This document shows, in pieces, positions 9,259 through 18,606 of a DNA stretch of 64,000 nt (the stretch's first letter is position 1; every line of letters starts with the position of its first letter). This DNA is from Halorubrum hochsteinianum. Lineage in GTDB: Archaea; Halobacteriota; Halobacteria; Halobacteriales; Haloferacaceae. Location of the stretch: positions 2,728,001 through 2,792,000 of the forward strand of contig NZ_CP098415.1 of assembly GCF_023702125.1 (NCBI RefSeq). The letters are read 5' to 3'. Under the pieces are notes generated by a model. It saw only the letters and a program-made list of their open reading frames with translations. It ran no database searches and was not told where the DNA came from. The position numbers were made by a program, and so were the translations under genes.

Positions 9259-10002
9259 TCAGGGCACGCGAACGTCGTGTTCGAGGGTGCCGACGCCCTC
9301 GATCTCCACCTCGACGGTGTCGCCGTCGGCGAGCGCGCCGACGCCCTCCGGCGTGCCCGTCGCGATGACGTCGCCGGGTTCGAGCGTGAGGTACGTCGTG
9401 ATCTCCTCGATCAGCGTCGGCACGTCGAAGATCATGTGTTCGCGGTCGCTGGACTGCTTCGTCTCCCCGTTGACGCGGAGCTCGACGCTCGCGTCGGCGG
9501 GCACCTCGTCCGGCGTCGCGAGGACGGGACCGAGTGGGGCCGCGCCGTCGAACGCCTTCCCGCGCACCCAGTTCTGCTCTCTGTTCTGATCCTCGCGGTT
9601 CGACACGTCGTTCATACAGGTGAACCCGGCGACCACGTCCATCGCGTCGTCGGCGTCGACCGCCTTACACTGCTCGCCGATCACGACCGCGAACTCCGCC
9701 TCCCAGTCGATCCGGTCTTTCCCGGCGGGGACGGTGACGGTGTCGCCGTGGCTCGCCACCGCGTTCGGCGGCTTCAAGAAGAGCAGCGGGCGGTCGGGCA
9801 CGTCGTTGCCCAGTTCCTCGGCGTGGTCGGCGTAGTTGCGTCCGATACAGACGATCTTCGAGGGGTCGGTCGGCGCGAGCACGTCGATGTCGGGGTCATT
9901 GAGCGCGTACTCGTCACCGCCGAAGGCGACCGTGTCGGTCGCCGGGTCGTACTCGCCGTCGCGGATCGATCCGGCCGGGTCGCGGAACCGTGCGCGGTAC
10001 AT
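9259..10002 (-). CDS. Fumarylacetoacetate hydrolase-fold enzyme
   Basis: This 247-residue protein has the FAH fold: IVCIGRNYADHAEELG, FLKPPNAV, the metal-binding acidic pair in DWEAEFAVVIG, and TGTPEGVG near the end. Family members hydrolyse or decarboxylate 2-oxo or acylpyruvate-type acids, often 2-hydroxyhepta-2,4-diene-1,7-dioate or acylpyruvate; the substrate cannot be read from sequence. Start is ATG at 10002. It is monocistronic or weakly linked to its neighbours. Confidence 0.88.
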   Translation of the reverse strand: MYRARFRDPAGSIRDGEYDPATDTVAFGGDEYALNDPDIDVLAPTDPSKIVCIGRNYADHAEELGNDVPDRPLLFLKPPNAVASHGDTVTVPAGKDRIDWEAEFAVVIGEQCKAVDADDAMDVVAGFTCMNDVSNREDQNREQNWVRGKAFDGAAPLGPVLATPDEVPADASVELRVNGETKQSSDREHMIFDVPTLIEEITTYLTLEPGDVIATGTPEGVGALADGDTVEVEIEGVGTLEHDVRVP

Positions 10003-10080
10003 ACGGGAGCGAACGAGCGGCCGCCCGAAAAGCGTTCCCGGAGGGGCAAGCGACGGGCGCGACCGTCCGGCCTCGCCGGC

Positions 10081-11247
10081 TCACTCGGTCGAGTCGGACG
10101 CCTCGCGGACCGACGCGCCCGTCGCCTCTCCCGCGGTCTCACCCGTCGACCCCCCGGCCTGGGTGTCACCGTCGATCGTCTCGTCGCCGGTCGCGTCGGT
10201 TTCGAGCCCCCCGTCGCCCGGGAGTTCGTCGAGCGACAGGTCCCCGAGGTCGTCGCCGCCGAACACCTCCGACCGCGCGCAGTCGGGGCAGTAGTGGTTG
10301 TGACGGACCGAGTGGGTGCGGACCGGAACGCCGGCGACGACTGTCTCGTCGCGCCGCCGGCGCACGAGGCCGCGCTCGAACGCCTCGCCGCAGACGACGC
10401 AGGTGTCGTCGACGGTCTCGGGCGGGCGAACGATCCGGTGGTCCACCGTCTTCTGCCGGCCGAACTTCGTGATCCCGTGGCGGCGGTCCAGCCGACTCCG
10501 AACGGGCGGGGCGATGCCTAAGCCGAGTCCGGCGAACGCGAGCGCGACCAGGACCGCGGGCGGCGAGCCGCTCGTCGATCCGATGAACGCGATGAGGCCG
10601 GCGATCAGCAGGAGTAACGTCGTCATGAGGTACGCGGTGACTTTCTCGACCCGCTCTGCCGACTCGTTGCTGGAGGGGGCGCGAACGGGCGTCTCGTCGC
10701 CGCGAACGAGCCGGAGGCGCTCGGCCAACTTGGAGTAGTGCCACCAGCCGTACAGGAGGTTCCCGATGCCGCTGGTGAAGGCGAACAGGAGGAGGTGGAG
10801 ACCGACGGAGCCGATCCCCCTGTCGACGAGGACGACGCGGTCGCCGTCGTCCCGTTCGATCTCCCACCCGGCGTCGAGGTGGTCTTGAACCCGGCGGCGG
10901 AAGGCGCGCGAGCTCTCTCCCGGGATCGACGCCGGCCCGGCCGGCCCGGCGGAGTCGGCCTCACCCGCACGGCCGGCGTCGGTCCCGGTCGACCGACCCG
11001 AACCGGTGTGCGACCGACTCGATCCGACCGCCGTCGCTCCGCCGCCCGGCCGCGACGCGCCGCAGTTCGAGCAGAACCGGTCTCCGTCGTCGAACGCCTC
11101 GCCGCACTCGGGACAGTACGCGGGGTCGCCGGGGTCGCCGAGGTCGGCACCGCAGTCGGGACAGAAGCTCGCCCCGGCCGGCACCGGGTCCCCGCAGGCG
11201 GGACACGCGGCGGAGGGACCGGCTGGGTCGCTGGTCTCGGAGGGCAT
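10081..11247 (-). CDS. Zinc-ribbon membrane protein of unknown function
   Basis: The 388-residue protein starts with three CxxC zinc-ribbon pairs (CPACGDPVPAG, FCPDCGADLG, YCPECGEAF, FCSNCGAS) within the first 65 residues. A linker, an amphipathic region and two or three membrane helices follow (HLLLFAFTSGIGNLLYG; YLMTTLLLLIAGLIAFIG; VLVALAFAGLGLGIAP). A further zinc finger (CVVCGEAF ... HYCPDCA) comes after them, then an acidic Thr/Gly-rich tail. Zinc ribbons on both sides of a membrane segment suggest a cytoplasmic scaffold tethered to the membrane. I do not recognise a specific family. Confidence 0.75.
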   Translation of the reverse strand: MPSETSDPAGPSAACPACGDPVPAGASFCPDCGADLGDPGDPAYCPECGEAFDDGDRFCSNCGASRPGGGATAVGSSRSHTGSGRSTGTDAGRAGEADSAGPAGPASIPGESSRAFRRRVQDHLDAGWEIERDDGDRVVLVDRGIGSVGLHLLLFAFTSGIGNLLYGWWHYSKLAERLRLVRGDETPVRAPSSNESAERVEKVTAYLMTTLLLLIAGLIAFIGSTSGSPPAVLVALAFAGLGLGIAPPVRSRLDRRHGITKFGRQKTVDHRIVRPPETVDDTCVVCGEAFERGLVRRRRDETVVAGVPVRTHSVRHNHYCPDCARSEVFGGDDLGDLSLDELPGDGGLETDATGDETIDGDTQAGGSTGETAGEATGASVREASDSTE

Positions 11248-11291
11248 CCGTCGGCAGTTGACGGGTCACTAACTAATCGCTTTCGTCGGGG

Positions 11292-12383
11292 TCACCGCCG
11301 CCGGAGGCGGATCCGGACGTCGTTGCCGCCGAGGTCGCTCGCGGCGAACGACAGCTCGCCGCCGAAGATCTCGACGGTCAGTTCCGCCAGTCAGAGCCCC
11401 AATCCGCTTCCGTGTCGAGTCTGGGTGATCTCTGCGTCGTCCCGGATCACGCTCCGTTCGTCCGGCGGGATCCGGGGGCCGTCGTCCTCGACGTGGACGA
11501 CCAACCACTCGCCGGACCGGCCGCCGTCCGACTCGGAACCCGAGTCGCCGTCGCCACGCTCGACGCGAATTCGCACCCGCGGTGTCGAACTCGGGTTGTG
11601 GGCGATCGCGTTATCGACGAGGGCGTCGACCGCGTGCCGAAGCCGGTGGTCGGCGATCACCGGTCCCGACGCCGCGAGGTCGAGTTCGATCTCCGCGGCC
11701 GGAGACCGTCCGCGGTGTTCGTCGGCGACGGACCGAACGACGGACGCGGGATCGGTCTCGGCGCTCCCGTCGAGTCCCCGGTTCAGCACGTGGCGGATGT
11801 GCCCCGCCTCCTCGGCGAGCCGTTCAAGCTCGCGGGCCGCGCGCTCGATCGTCGCGGCCACGTCTGTCGTCGTCGAGTCCTGCCGGTCCAGTTCGTTCAA
11901 CAGCCGCGTCGTGTGGCCCGCGACGACGTTGGCGTTGTTCCGAATGTTGTGTCTGAGGACCCGGTTCAGCACCTTCAGCCGTCGTTCGTTGCGAGCGACC
12001 TCCGTGAGGTCGGTGTAGACGGCGAACCCGCCGCTCGCCGACCCGTCTCCGTCGTACGGAACGCCGCGGTAGAGGAACTCCCTGAGCCCGGTCGCGGTCT
12101 CCCGAGTGACGTTCCGGTAGTTGACCTCGCCGGCGCGAGTGTTCGCGTCCAGTTCTCTGGCCTCTTCGAGCCGCCACTCCGGAACCACCCACTCGTTGAG
12201 CGGCTCGCCGCGTATTTCGTCGGCCCCGTATCCGAACACCTCGACGAACGAATCCTTCACGTCTCTGACGACCGGATCCTCCTCGACTAGTTCGAACTCC
12301 ACGACCGCGTCTTGGACGTGTTCGATCAGGTGGCGGTACCGGTCGTCGTGGTCCGCGGTCTCGCCGCCCTCGTCACGGCTCAT
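11292..12383 (-). pseudogene. PAS-domain sensor histidine kinase with an in-frame TGA stop
   Basis: The gene encodes one PAS/PAC domain (residues about 15-135), a HisKA-like segment RVLRHNIRNNANVV (His145), an N-box DNAIAHN, G1 VEDDGPRIP and G2 GSGLGL. The frame then hits TGA at 11391-11393 exactly where these kinases normally have Trp (GLGLWL). Reading on in the same frame gives LAELTVEIFGG and ends in RIRLRRR at a second stop (11292-11294), the expected C-terminus. A single TGG-to-TGA change therefore removes the last 35 or so residues. All nucleotide-binding boxes except the final strand region remain, so partial activity cannot be excluded. Confidence 0.88.
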
Positions 12384-12630
12384 GTCGGGACTCCGTGATC
12401 ACGGAGACACGAACGCGTCGCCCGGAGGTAAGGGTGTATTCGCGGGACGTTTTTGCCAGAGACAACGGGCTAACTGATCGTTTACGGGTATTGCGGCACC
12501 CCTCGGACGGCCGACGGCGTCACTCGTTCGGCCGAGGGGTTCGAAAGTAAAGATTCGAGCAGAATCCGTGCGTCGGTCCGGCGAGGTTGAGCGGAATCCG
12601 GTCTTGGAAATCGGGGCTGCGGTGTCGAGT

Positions 12631-12637
12631 TTTATTA
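12631..12637 (+). promoter_or_regulatory. TATA-like box of the UPF0173 hydrolase gene
   Basis: TTTATTA lies 29-35 bases before the ATG at 12666, the spacing expected for a leaderless haloarchaeal transcript. Confidence 0.6.
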
Positions 12638-12665
12638 GCGCTCGCCGAGACGTACCGAACGGACC

Positions 12666-13388
12666 ATGGAACTCACCTGGCACGGCCACTCCACGTGGCA
12701 CGTCGTCGTCGGGGACACGGAGCTGCTCATCGACCCGTTCTTCGACAACCCGAAGACCGACGTCGACCCCGAGGAGCTCGACCCCGACTACCTCCTCTTG
12801 ACCCACGGGCACTCCGACCACATCGCCGACGCCGGCGCGTTCCCGGACGCGACCGTGGTCGCCACGCCGGAACTGACCGGCTACGTTCAGGAGAACTTCG
12901 GCCACGAGCACACCCTCCCGGCCGGCGGGATGAACATCGGCGGCACCGTCGAGTGCGGCGACGCGTGGGTGACGATGGTTCGGGCCGATCACACGAACGG
13001 CATCGAAAACGACCCCGACTACTCCGCCGGGATGCCGGCCGGGTTCGTGGTCGGGGACAAGAAGCCGACCCAGGAGTCGGACGCCAACTGCACCACGTTC
13101 TACCACGCCGGCGATACGGGCCTGATGTCCGAGATGGTCGACGTGATCGCGCCGTACCTCGAACCGGACGCGGCCGCCCTGCCCGCCGGAGACCACTTCA
13201 CGATGGGGCCCGCGGGAGCCGGCATCGCCGCCGACTGGGTGGGCGCTGACGTGGTCTTCCCGATGCACTACGACTCGTTCGGCCCGATCGAGATCGAGAC
13301 CCGCGAGTTCGTCAACGAGGTCAAGGCCGCGGGAGCCGCCGCCGAACCCGTCGTCCTCGACGGCGACGAGACGTACACGCTGGAGTAA
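12666..13388 (+). CDS. Metal-dependent hydrolase, UPF0173 (metallo-beta-lactamase superfamily)
   Basis: The 240-residue product opens with [13 protein letters not shown] and contains the metal motif [10 protein letters not shown], further His/Asp ligands ([25 protein letters not shown]) and a C-terminal MHYDSF. This matches the UPF0173 / UlaG-like group of metallo-beta-lactamase fold hydrolases. The substrate is unknown. Start is supported by the TATA-like box just upstream. It appears to be a single-gene unit. Confidence 0.9.
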   Translation: MELTWHGHSTWHVVVGDTELLIDPFFDNPKTDVDPEELDPDYLLLTHGHSDHIADAGAFPDATVVATPELTGYVQENFGHEHTLPAGGMNIGGTVECGDAWVTMVRADHTNGIENDPDYSAGMPAGFVVGDKKPTQESDANCTTFYHAGDTGLMSEMVDVIAPYLEPDAAALPAGDHFTMGPAGAGIAADWVGADVVFPMHYDSFGPIEIETREFVNEVKAAGAAAEPVVLDGDETYTLE

Positions 13389-13539
13389 CGCGACCCGCGA
13401 CGCGGAACCGTCCGAGACGACCCCCGCCGGTCCCGTTCCGGCGAGAATTTTCTTCGGCGAAACGCGCTCGACGAGCGGCCGGTCCGCGGATCCGATCCGG
13501 TTCGACGTCAGCGCCGGGGAGCCCCGCCCGGCGTGTCAG

Positions 13540-13685
13540 AATACTATTTGACTCCGAATAAATATTACACCGGGACGGGTAGTTTTTGTACGTCTGAGGT
13601 GGCAGAAATATATTGTATAGATTTAAATTAATAATAAATCAGAAGGCTTCTAAATGAAAGATGGTTAGCGCCGAATTGGCACACC
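13540..13685. promoter_or_regulatory. AT-rich control region ahead of the sugar transporter
   Basis: About 145 bases are sharply AT-rich, with several TATA-like tracts (AATAAATATTA, ATATATTGTATAG, TTTAAATTAATAATAAA) directly before the transporter start. This points to a regulated promoter with possible operator sites. No TrmB-type TACT-N7/8-GAGTA motif was seen. Positions 13389-13539 hold nothing else recognisable. Confidence 0.5.
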
Positions 13686-15083
13686 ATGTCAACCGCTGAT
13701 ATGCGGGCCGTGATCCGCGGAGAGGGCGGACGGTTCGTGTACGTCGTCTCCGCGCTCGCGGCGCTCAACGGCCTCCTGTTCGGGTTCGACACGGGGATCA
13801 TCTCCGGAGCCATCCTCTTCATCGACACCACCTTCGAGCTGAGTCCCCTGGTGGAGGGGATCGTCGTCAGCGGCGCGATGGTCGGGGCGGCCGCCGGGGC
13901 GGCCGTCGGCGGGCAGGTGTCCGACCGGATCGGCCGCAAGCGGTTCATCCTCCTGTCGGCCGGGGTGTTCTTCCTCGGCTCGTTCCTCATGGCGGTCGCG
14001 CCGACCGTCGGGGTGCTCGTCGCGGGGCGGATGATCGACGGGATCGCCATCGGGTTCGCGTCGATCGTCGGCCCGCTGTACATCTCCGAGATCGCGCCGC
14101 CCTCCGTCCGCGGAGGCCTCACGTCGCTGAACCAGCTGATGGTCACCGTGGGGATCCTCTCGTCGTACTTCGTCAACTACGCCTTCTCCGGGTCCGGCTC
14201 GTGGCGGCTCATGCTCGGGGCGGGGATGGTCCCCGCCGTCGTGCTCGCGATCGGGATGATCCGGATGCCCGAGAGCCCGCGGTGGCTCTACGAGCAGGGC
14301 CGGACCGACGAGGCCCGCGCGGTGCTGCGCCGCACCCGCGACGGCGACATCGAGTCCGAGCTGTCGGAGATCGGATCGACCGTCGAGGCGCAGTCCGGGA
14401 ACGGGGTCCGCGACCTGCTCAGCCCGTGGATGCGCCCGGCGCTGATCGTCGGGCTCGGGCTCGCAATCTTCCAGCAGATCACCGGGATCAACGCCGTGAT
14501 GTACTACGCGCCGACGATCCTGGAGTCGACCGCGTTCGGGAGTTCGCAGTCGATCCTCGCGTCGGTCGCCATCGGAAGCGTCAACGTCGCCATGACGGTC
14601 GTCGCGATCCTCCTCGTCGACCGCGTCGGCCGTCGTCCGCTCCTGCTCGTTGGGACCGGCGGGATGATCGGGTCGCTGACCGTCGCGGGGCTCGTCTTCC
14701 AGTTCGCCGATCCGACCGGGGGGATGGGCTGGCTGGCGACGCTCACGCTCGTCTCGTTCGTCGCGTTCTTCGCCATCGGGCTGGGACCGGTATTCTGGCT
14801 CCTCATATCCGAGATCTACCCGCTCGCCGTCCGCGGGAGCGCGATGGGGGTGGTGACGGTCGCCAACTGGCTCGCGAACCTCGCCGTGGCGCTGTCGTTC
14901 CCCGTGCTGCTCGACGGGATCGGCACGCCGCTGACGTTCTGGCTGTTCGGGGCCTGTAGCGTCGTCGCGCTCCTCTTCACCTACCGCACCGTGCCCGAGA
15001 CGAACGGACGGACGCTGGAGGCGATCGAGGCCGACCTCCGGGAGGGGACCGGGGCGGTCGGCGGCGTCCGCGGCGACGACTGA
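13686..15083 (+). CDS. Sugar porter of the major facilitator superfamily
   Basis: The 465-residue protein with about 12 membrane helices has the sugar porter signatures: FGFDTGIISGA in helix 1, DRIGRK in loop 2-3, MPESPRWLYEQG at the end of helix 6, QQITGINAVMYYAPTI in helix 7 and the second DRVGRR. It probably takes up a hexose or pentose by proton or sodium symport. The exact sugar is unclear. The AT-rich upstream region suggests substrate-responsive control. No sugar catabolic genes are adjacent. Confidence 0.9.
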   Translation: MSTADMRAVIRGEGGRFVYVVSALAALNGLLFGFDTGIISGAILFIDTTFELSPLVEGIVVSGAMVGAAAGAAVGGQVSDRIGRKRFILLSAGVFFLGSFLMAVAPTVGVLVAGRMIDGIAIGFASIVGPLYISEIAPPSVRGGLTSLNQLMVTVGILSSYFVNYAFSGSGSWRLMLGAGMVPAVVLAIGMIRMPESPRWLYEQGRTDEARAVLRRTRDGDIESELSEIGSTVEAQSGNGVRDLLSPWMRPALIVGLGLAIFQQITGINAVMYYAPTILESTAFGSSQSILASVAIGSVNVAMTVVAILLVDRVGRRPLLLVGTGGMIGSLTVAGLVFQFADPTGGMGWLATLTLVSFVAFFAIGLGPVFWLLISEIYPLAVRGSAMGVVTVANWLANLAVALSFPVLLDGIGTPLTFWLFGACSVVALLFTYRTVPETNGRTLEAIEADLREGTGAVGGVRGDD

Positions 15084-15124
15084 CGCGCCGCCGACTCGGA
15101 CCTGTCGGGGGCGCTCCGGGATCG

Positions 15125-15157
15125 TTCCGGAACCGCTCCGGAACCGCTCCGGAACGC
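15125..15157. repeat. Three copies of an 11-bp tandem repeat (CCGGAACCGCT)
   Basis: The unit TCCGGAACCGC repeats almost exactly three times behind the sugar transporter and about 95 bp before the next gene. Each unit contains the palindrome TCCGGA, so the transcript could fold in alternative ways. It may be a terminator-like structure or a chance expansion. Confidence 0.5.
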
Positions 15158-15215
15158 CCGGAATCGGCCCGCGTCGCACCGCGTTCCGGCGCGGTCCCGT
15201 GCCGATGCCGATAAC

Positions 15216-15222
15216 CTTTATC
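15216..15222 (+). promoter_or_regulatory. TATA-like box of the OsmC-like gene
   Basis: CTTTATC lies about 30 bases before the ATG at 15250, which fits a leaderless transcript and supports that start over an in-frame upstream ATG at 15199. Confidence 0.55.
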
Positions 15223-15249
15223 CGCGCGCGACCGAACCGACAGTCGACT

Positions 15250-15648
15250 ATGGCAGACATCGAGACGTCCACGGTTTCCGAGGAAGGGTACGCCAGCACC
15301 AGTCAGGTCGGCGAGTTCGACCTTCAGATCGACGCGACCGACGAGACGGGCCCGAACCCGAACGCGACGCTCGTCGCGACGTACGCCTCCTGTTACCTCC
15401 CGGCGTTCCGCGTCGGCGGGAGCCAGCGCGGCGAGGAGGAGCTGGGCAAGATCCAGATCGACGCGAGCGCCGAACTGGACGACGACGACGACCTCGAGTC
15501 GATCGCCTTCGACGTCCACGTCGAGGCCGACCTCGACGATGAGACCGCCGCGGACATCGCCGAGCGCGCCGAGGGCATCTGTCACGTCCACAGCGCGCTC
15601 CGCGAGGGGCTCCACGCCGACGTCAGCGTCTACCCCGGCGCGTTCTGA
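15250..15648 (+). CDS. OsmC-like protein
   Basis: The product has 132 residues. Sequence features (ATLVATYASCYLPAFRVG with one Cys, later EGICHVHSALREG with the second Cys) fit the OsmC/Ohr fold with its two redox Cys residues, which acts on organic hydroperoxides or related thiol chemistry. Start at 15250 is chosen because of the TATA-like box and because residues further upstream look like promoter sequence. Acidic Asp runs (DDDDDL) are a halophilic adaptation. Confidence 0.82.
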   Translation: MADIETSTVSEEGYASTSQVGEFDLQIDATDETGPNPNATLVATYASCYLPAFRVGGSQRGEEELGKIQIDASAELDDDDDLESIAFDVHVEADLDDETAADIAERAEGICHVHSALREGLHADVSVYPGAF

Positions 15649-15760
15649 GCCGGGTCACCGCTCCCGCGAACCGCTCTCTTCGTTTTCGATCGTTCCGACC
15701 GCCGGTACCGGCGACGACGGATTCGCGTTCTCACGCCGTTGAAACGCCGACGGCGATCCC

Positions 15761-15772
15761 CGAACGTGTTCG
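15761..15772. promoter_or_regulatory. Inverted repeat CGAAC-GT-GTTCG upstream of nosZ
   Basis: This perfect 12-base palindrome sits 37 bases upstream of the nosZ TATA-like box and 97 bases upstream of the ATG. Close relatives occur at 22913-22924 and 23778-23789. It is a candidate operator for a redox or nitrogen-oxide regulator of the Bat/NarO type; I recall a CGAAC/GTTCG repeat for NarO, but its spacing there should be checked. Confidence 0.55.
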
Positions 15773-15808
15773 CGCGCTTCCTGCCGCACAGGGAGCCGCT
15801 CGACGAGA

Positions 15809-15814
15809 TTTATA
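15809..15814 (+). promoter_or_regulatory. TATA-like box of the nos operon
   Basis: TTTATA lies 55 bases before the nosZ ATG, implying a leader of about 30 bases, and 37 bases after the candidate operator. Confidence 0.5.
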
Positions 15815-15869
15815 CCGGAGACCGCAACGGCCGACTGTCGCGAGGGAATCGCCGCTCGCGGATTCACCA

Positions 15870-17792
15870 ATGTCGAACGACACACAGCGGTCCACGGACG
15901 CGGAGGGATCGGGCGACCAGACGACCGGCTCGACCGACGGGTTCGACTCGCTGCTGCCCGGCGTCCGTCGCCGCGACTTCATGAAGGCCGGCGCTGCGGT
16001 CGGCGGGATCAGCGGACTTGCGGGCTGTTCCAGCCTGCTGAACGAGGACGACGGCGTCGAGGGGACGGCCTCGGCGAGCGGCGTCGACAACTCCGTCCCG
16101 CCGGGCGAACACGACGAGTACTACGCGCTGCTGTCCGGCGGGCAGGCGGGCGACGTCCGCGTGTACGGGCTCCCGTCGATGCGCGAGCTCATCCGGATCC
16201 CGGTGTTCAACTACGACGCCTCCCGCGGCTACGGCTTCGACGACGAGAGCAAGCAGATGCTGGAAGACGCCGGAGGGTACACGTGGGGCGACACCCACCA
16301 CCCGCGGATCAGCCAGACCGACGGCGACTACGACGGCCGGTTCGCGTACGTCAACGACAAGGCGAACGGCCGGATGGCCCGCATCGACCTGACGTACTTC
16401 GAGACGGACGCCATCGTCGACATCCCGAACCAGCAGGGGACCCACGGCGCGTGCGCCCAGCTGCCCGACACCGACCTCATCTTCGGCGTCGGCGAGTTCC
16501 GGACTCCGGTCCCCAACGACGGGACGGGCGACCTCGAAGATCCGGACTCGTACGGCTCCGTCCTCGCCGCGATCAACCCCGAGACGATGAACGTCGAGTG
16601 GGAGGTCCTCATCGACGGGAACATGGACAACGGCGACGGGAGCAAGGAGGGCCGGTACTTCTTCACGAGCGCCTACAACACCGAGGAGGCGGCGACCGAG
16701 TCGGGGATGACCCGCGCCGACCGCGACGACGTGAAGGCGTTCGACATCCCGCGCATCGAGGCGGCCGTCGAGGCCGGCAACTACGAGACGATAAACGAGG
16801 TGCCGGTCGTCGACGGCCGGAAGGACAGCCCGCTCAATCAGGGCGACGAACCGATCGTCCACTACATCCCGACGCCGAAGAGCCCGCACGGCGTCAGCGT
16901 CACCCCGGACAACGAGTACGTGGTGATCAGCGGGAAGCTCGACCCCACCGCGTCGATCATCGATATCGACAAGATCGACGAGGTCGACGACCCGACCGAC
17001 GCCATCGTCGGCCAGCCGAAGCTCGGGCTCGGCCCGCTCCACACCGCCTACGACGGCCGCGGCCACGCGTACACCACGCTGTTCATCGACTCGCAGGTCG
17101 TCAAGTGGGACATCGAGGAGGCGGTCAACGCCGAGCCGCGCTCCGAGAGCCCCGTCATCGAGAAGATCGACGTCCACTACAACCCCGGCCACCTCATCGC
17201 CGCGGAGTCGTACACGGAGGACCCGGCCGGCGACTGGCTGATCTCGCTGAACAAGCTCTCGAAGGACCGGTTCCTCCCGGTCGGCCCGCAGCACCCGGAG
17301 AACGACCAGCTGATCTACATCGGCGACGACGAGAACGGGATGGAGCTGGTGAAAGACTCGCCGGCGCAGGCCGAGCCGCACGACGCGTCGATCTGCCACA
17401 AGTCGAAGATCGACCCGAAGGCGACGTACGACCCCGAGGACCTCGAACTCAGCCACACGGCGGAAGGGGAGTCGTCGATGGAGCGGGTCGGCGACGACCG
17501 GGTCGAGATCGAGATGTACTCGACCCGGAACCACTACGGGTTCCAGGAGATGGTCGTCCGGGAGGGCGACGAGGTCGAGATGCAGGTGACGAACATCGAG
17601 ACCACGAGCGACATGCTTCACTCGGTGGCGATCCCCGAGCACGACATCCACATGCGGATCGCTCCGCAGGAGACGCGGAAGGCGACGTTCACCGCGGACG
17701 AGCCGGGCGTCTACTGGATCTACTGCGCGCACTTCTGTAGCGCGCTACACTTGGAGATGCGCTCGCGGCTCATCGTCAAACCGGAGGTGTAA
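15870..17792 (+). CDS. nosZ: Nitrous oxide reductase (catalytic, multicopper)
   Basis: This 640-residue enzyme reduces N2O to N2, the last step of denitrification, outside the membrane. Residues 33-39 (RRRDFMK) are a twin-arginine motif, followed by a hydrophobic stretch and a lipobox (LAGC, Cys53), so it is probably a Tat-exported lipoprotein. Histidines of the CuZ site lie in WGDTHHP, GTHGA, SPHGVSV, LGPLHTAYDG, NPGHL and EPHDASICHK. The CuA site is complete near the C-terminus: Cys619, Cys623, His627, Met630 in CAHFCSALHLEM. It leads an operon with the accessory genes behind it, four bases from the next start. Tat export plus a NosB-like neighbour is a noteworthy mixture. Confidence 0.96.
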   Translation: MSNDTQRSTDAEGSGDQTTGSTDGFDSLLPGVRRRDFMKAGAAVGGISGLAGCSSLLNEDDGVEGTASASGVDNSVPPGEHDEYYALLSGGQAGDVRVYGLPSMRELIRIPVFNYDASRGYGFDDESKQMLEDAGGYTWGDTHHPRISQTDGDYDGRFAYVNDKANGRMARIDLTYFETDAIVDIPNQQGTHGACAQLPDTDLIFGVGEFRTPVPNDGTGDLEDPDSYGSVLAAINPETMNVEWEVLIDGNMDNGDGSKEGRYFFTSAYNTEEAATESGMTRADRDDVKAFDIPRIEAAVEAGNYETINEVPVVDGRKDSPLNQGDEPIVHYIPTPKSPHGVSVTPDNEYVVISGKLDPTASIIDIDKIDEVDDPTDAIVGQPKLGLGPLHTAYDGRGHAYTTLFIDSQVVKWDIEEAVNAEPRSESPVIEKIDVHYNPGHLIAAESYTEDPAGDWLISLNKLSKDRFLPVGPQHPENDQLIYIGDDENGMELVKDSPAQAEPHDASICHKSKIDPKATYDPEDLELSHTAEGESSMERVGDDRVEIEMYSTRNHYGFQEMVVREGDEVEMQVTNIETTSDMLHSVAIPEHDIHMRIAPQETRKATFTADEPGVYWIYCAHFCSALHLEMRSRLIVKPEV

Positions 17793-17796
17793 CGCC

Positions 17797-18606
17797 ATGA
17801 GATCGTCGCTCGCGCGGCTGACCGAGATCCGGCGCGCGCTCCCGCTGGCGGCGGCCGTGCTGCTCGTCGGCGCGCTGCTGGTCCCGATGTGGCGGATCAC
17901 GCTCACGGCACCGCAGTACCCCGGTCAGGAGCTGCTCATCGAGCTGTACGCCTACCCGCGTCTGGGCGGCGACTTCGCCGAGGTACAGGGGCTCAACAAG
18001 TACGCGGGGTTCCACTACCCCGACCCGGTGTACGTCGACCCGAACTACGAGGTTGCGGCGTCGGCCATCGACGTCCCCGAGTGGCTGCTCGGCCCGGTCG
18101 TGTTCGTCGACCTCGCGCTCGCGGGGGCGTTCGTCGCGTTCGCGCCGACGGTCCGCAAGCTGAAGGCGGGGCTCACCGCGCAGTTCGTGGGGACGATCAC
18201 CGTCTTCGTCGGCACCTTCGCGTTCATCCAGTACCGGCTCTACCAGGCCGGCCACTCGCTCGACCCGGACGCGCCGCTCCGGGGTATCGAGTCGTTCACG
18301 CCGCCGCTTCTGGGCTCGTACGAGGTTGCCAACATCAGCGGCTTCGCGTGGTTCGGCCCCGGCGGGTACATGACTGTGCTCGCGGTCGCGCTGCTCGCGA
18401 CCGCGTACCTCGCGCGGGACATCGAGGCGACCGTGCGCGACCTCCCGGCGCTGGCGGTCGCGCTCCCCGGCGCTGTCCGCGAGCGCGTCGCGGGTCGCGG
18501 CCGCGACGACCGGGACCGCGACCCCGACCGGGACCGCCACGGCGACGAGTCGGCCCGAAACGCGGACCGAGACCGGAACGTCGGCGGAGGTGACCATGCC
18601 GGATGA
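17797..18606 (+). CDS. Membrane protein of the nos operon (NosB-like)
   Basis: This 269-residue protein has about five membrane helices: a signal-anchor (PLAAAVLLVGALLVPMW), a segment after WLLGPVVFVDLALAG, TAQFVGTITVFVGTFAF, and a C-terminal helix YMTVLAVALLATAYLA. The highly charged tail (DRDRDPDRDRHGDESARNAD) is cytoplasmic. It lies between nosZ and nosD, four bases after nosZ and overlapping nosD by 11 bases. Clade II nos clusters carry a polytopic protein, NosB, in the same place, and the position and topology match; a direct sequence relation is inferred. Its role in maturation or electron supply is unknown. Confidence 0.7.
   Translation: MRSSLARLTEIRRALPLAAAVLLVGALLVPMWRITLTAPQYPGQELLIELYAYPRLGGDFAEVQGLNKYAGFHYPDPVYVDPNYEVAASAIDVPEWLLGPVVFVDLALAGAFVAFAPTVRKLKAGLTAQFVGTITVFVGTFAFIQYRLYQAGHSLDPDAPLRGIESFTPPLLGSYEVANISGFAWFGPGGYMTVLAVALLATAYLARDIEATVRDLPALAVALPGAVRERVAGRGRDDRDRDPDRDRHGDESARNADRDRNVGGGDHAG

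Noticed and set aside
9270-9287. CGAAC-GTCGT-GTTCG resembling the nos-region palindrome
   Set aside because: It lies inside the coding 3' end of the FAH-fold gene and has a 5-base spacer; probably chance in high-GC DNA.
13540-13685. TrmB-type TACT-N7/8-GAGTA operator before the sugar transporter
   Set aside because: A TACT is present, but no GAGTA follows at the right distance.
15864-17732. Long minus-strand frame over nosZ
   Set aside because: Antisense shadow of a strongly conserved gene; Val/Arg/Asp-rich with no motifs.
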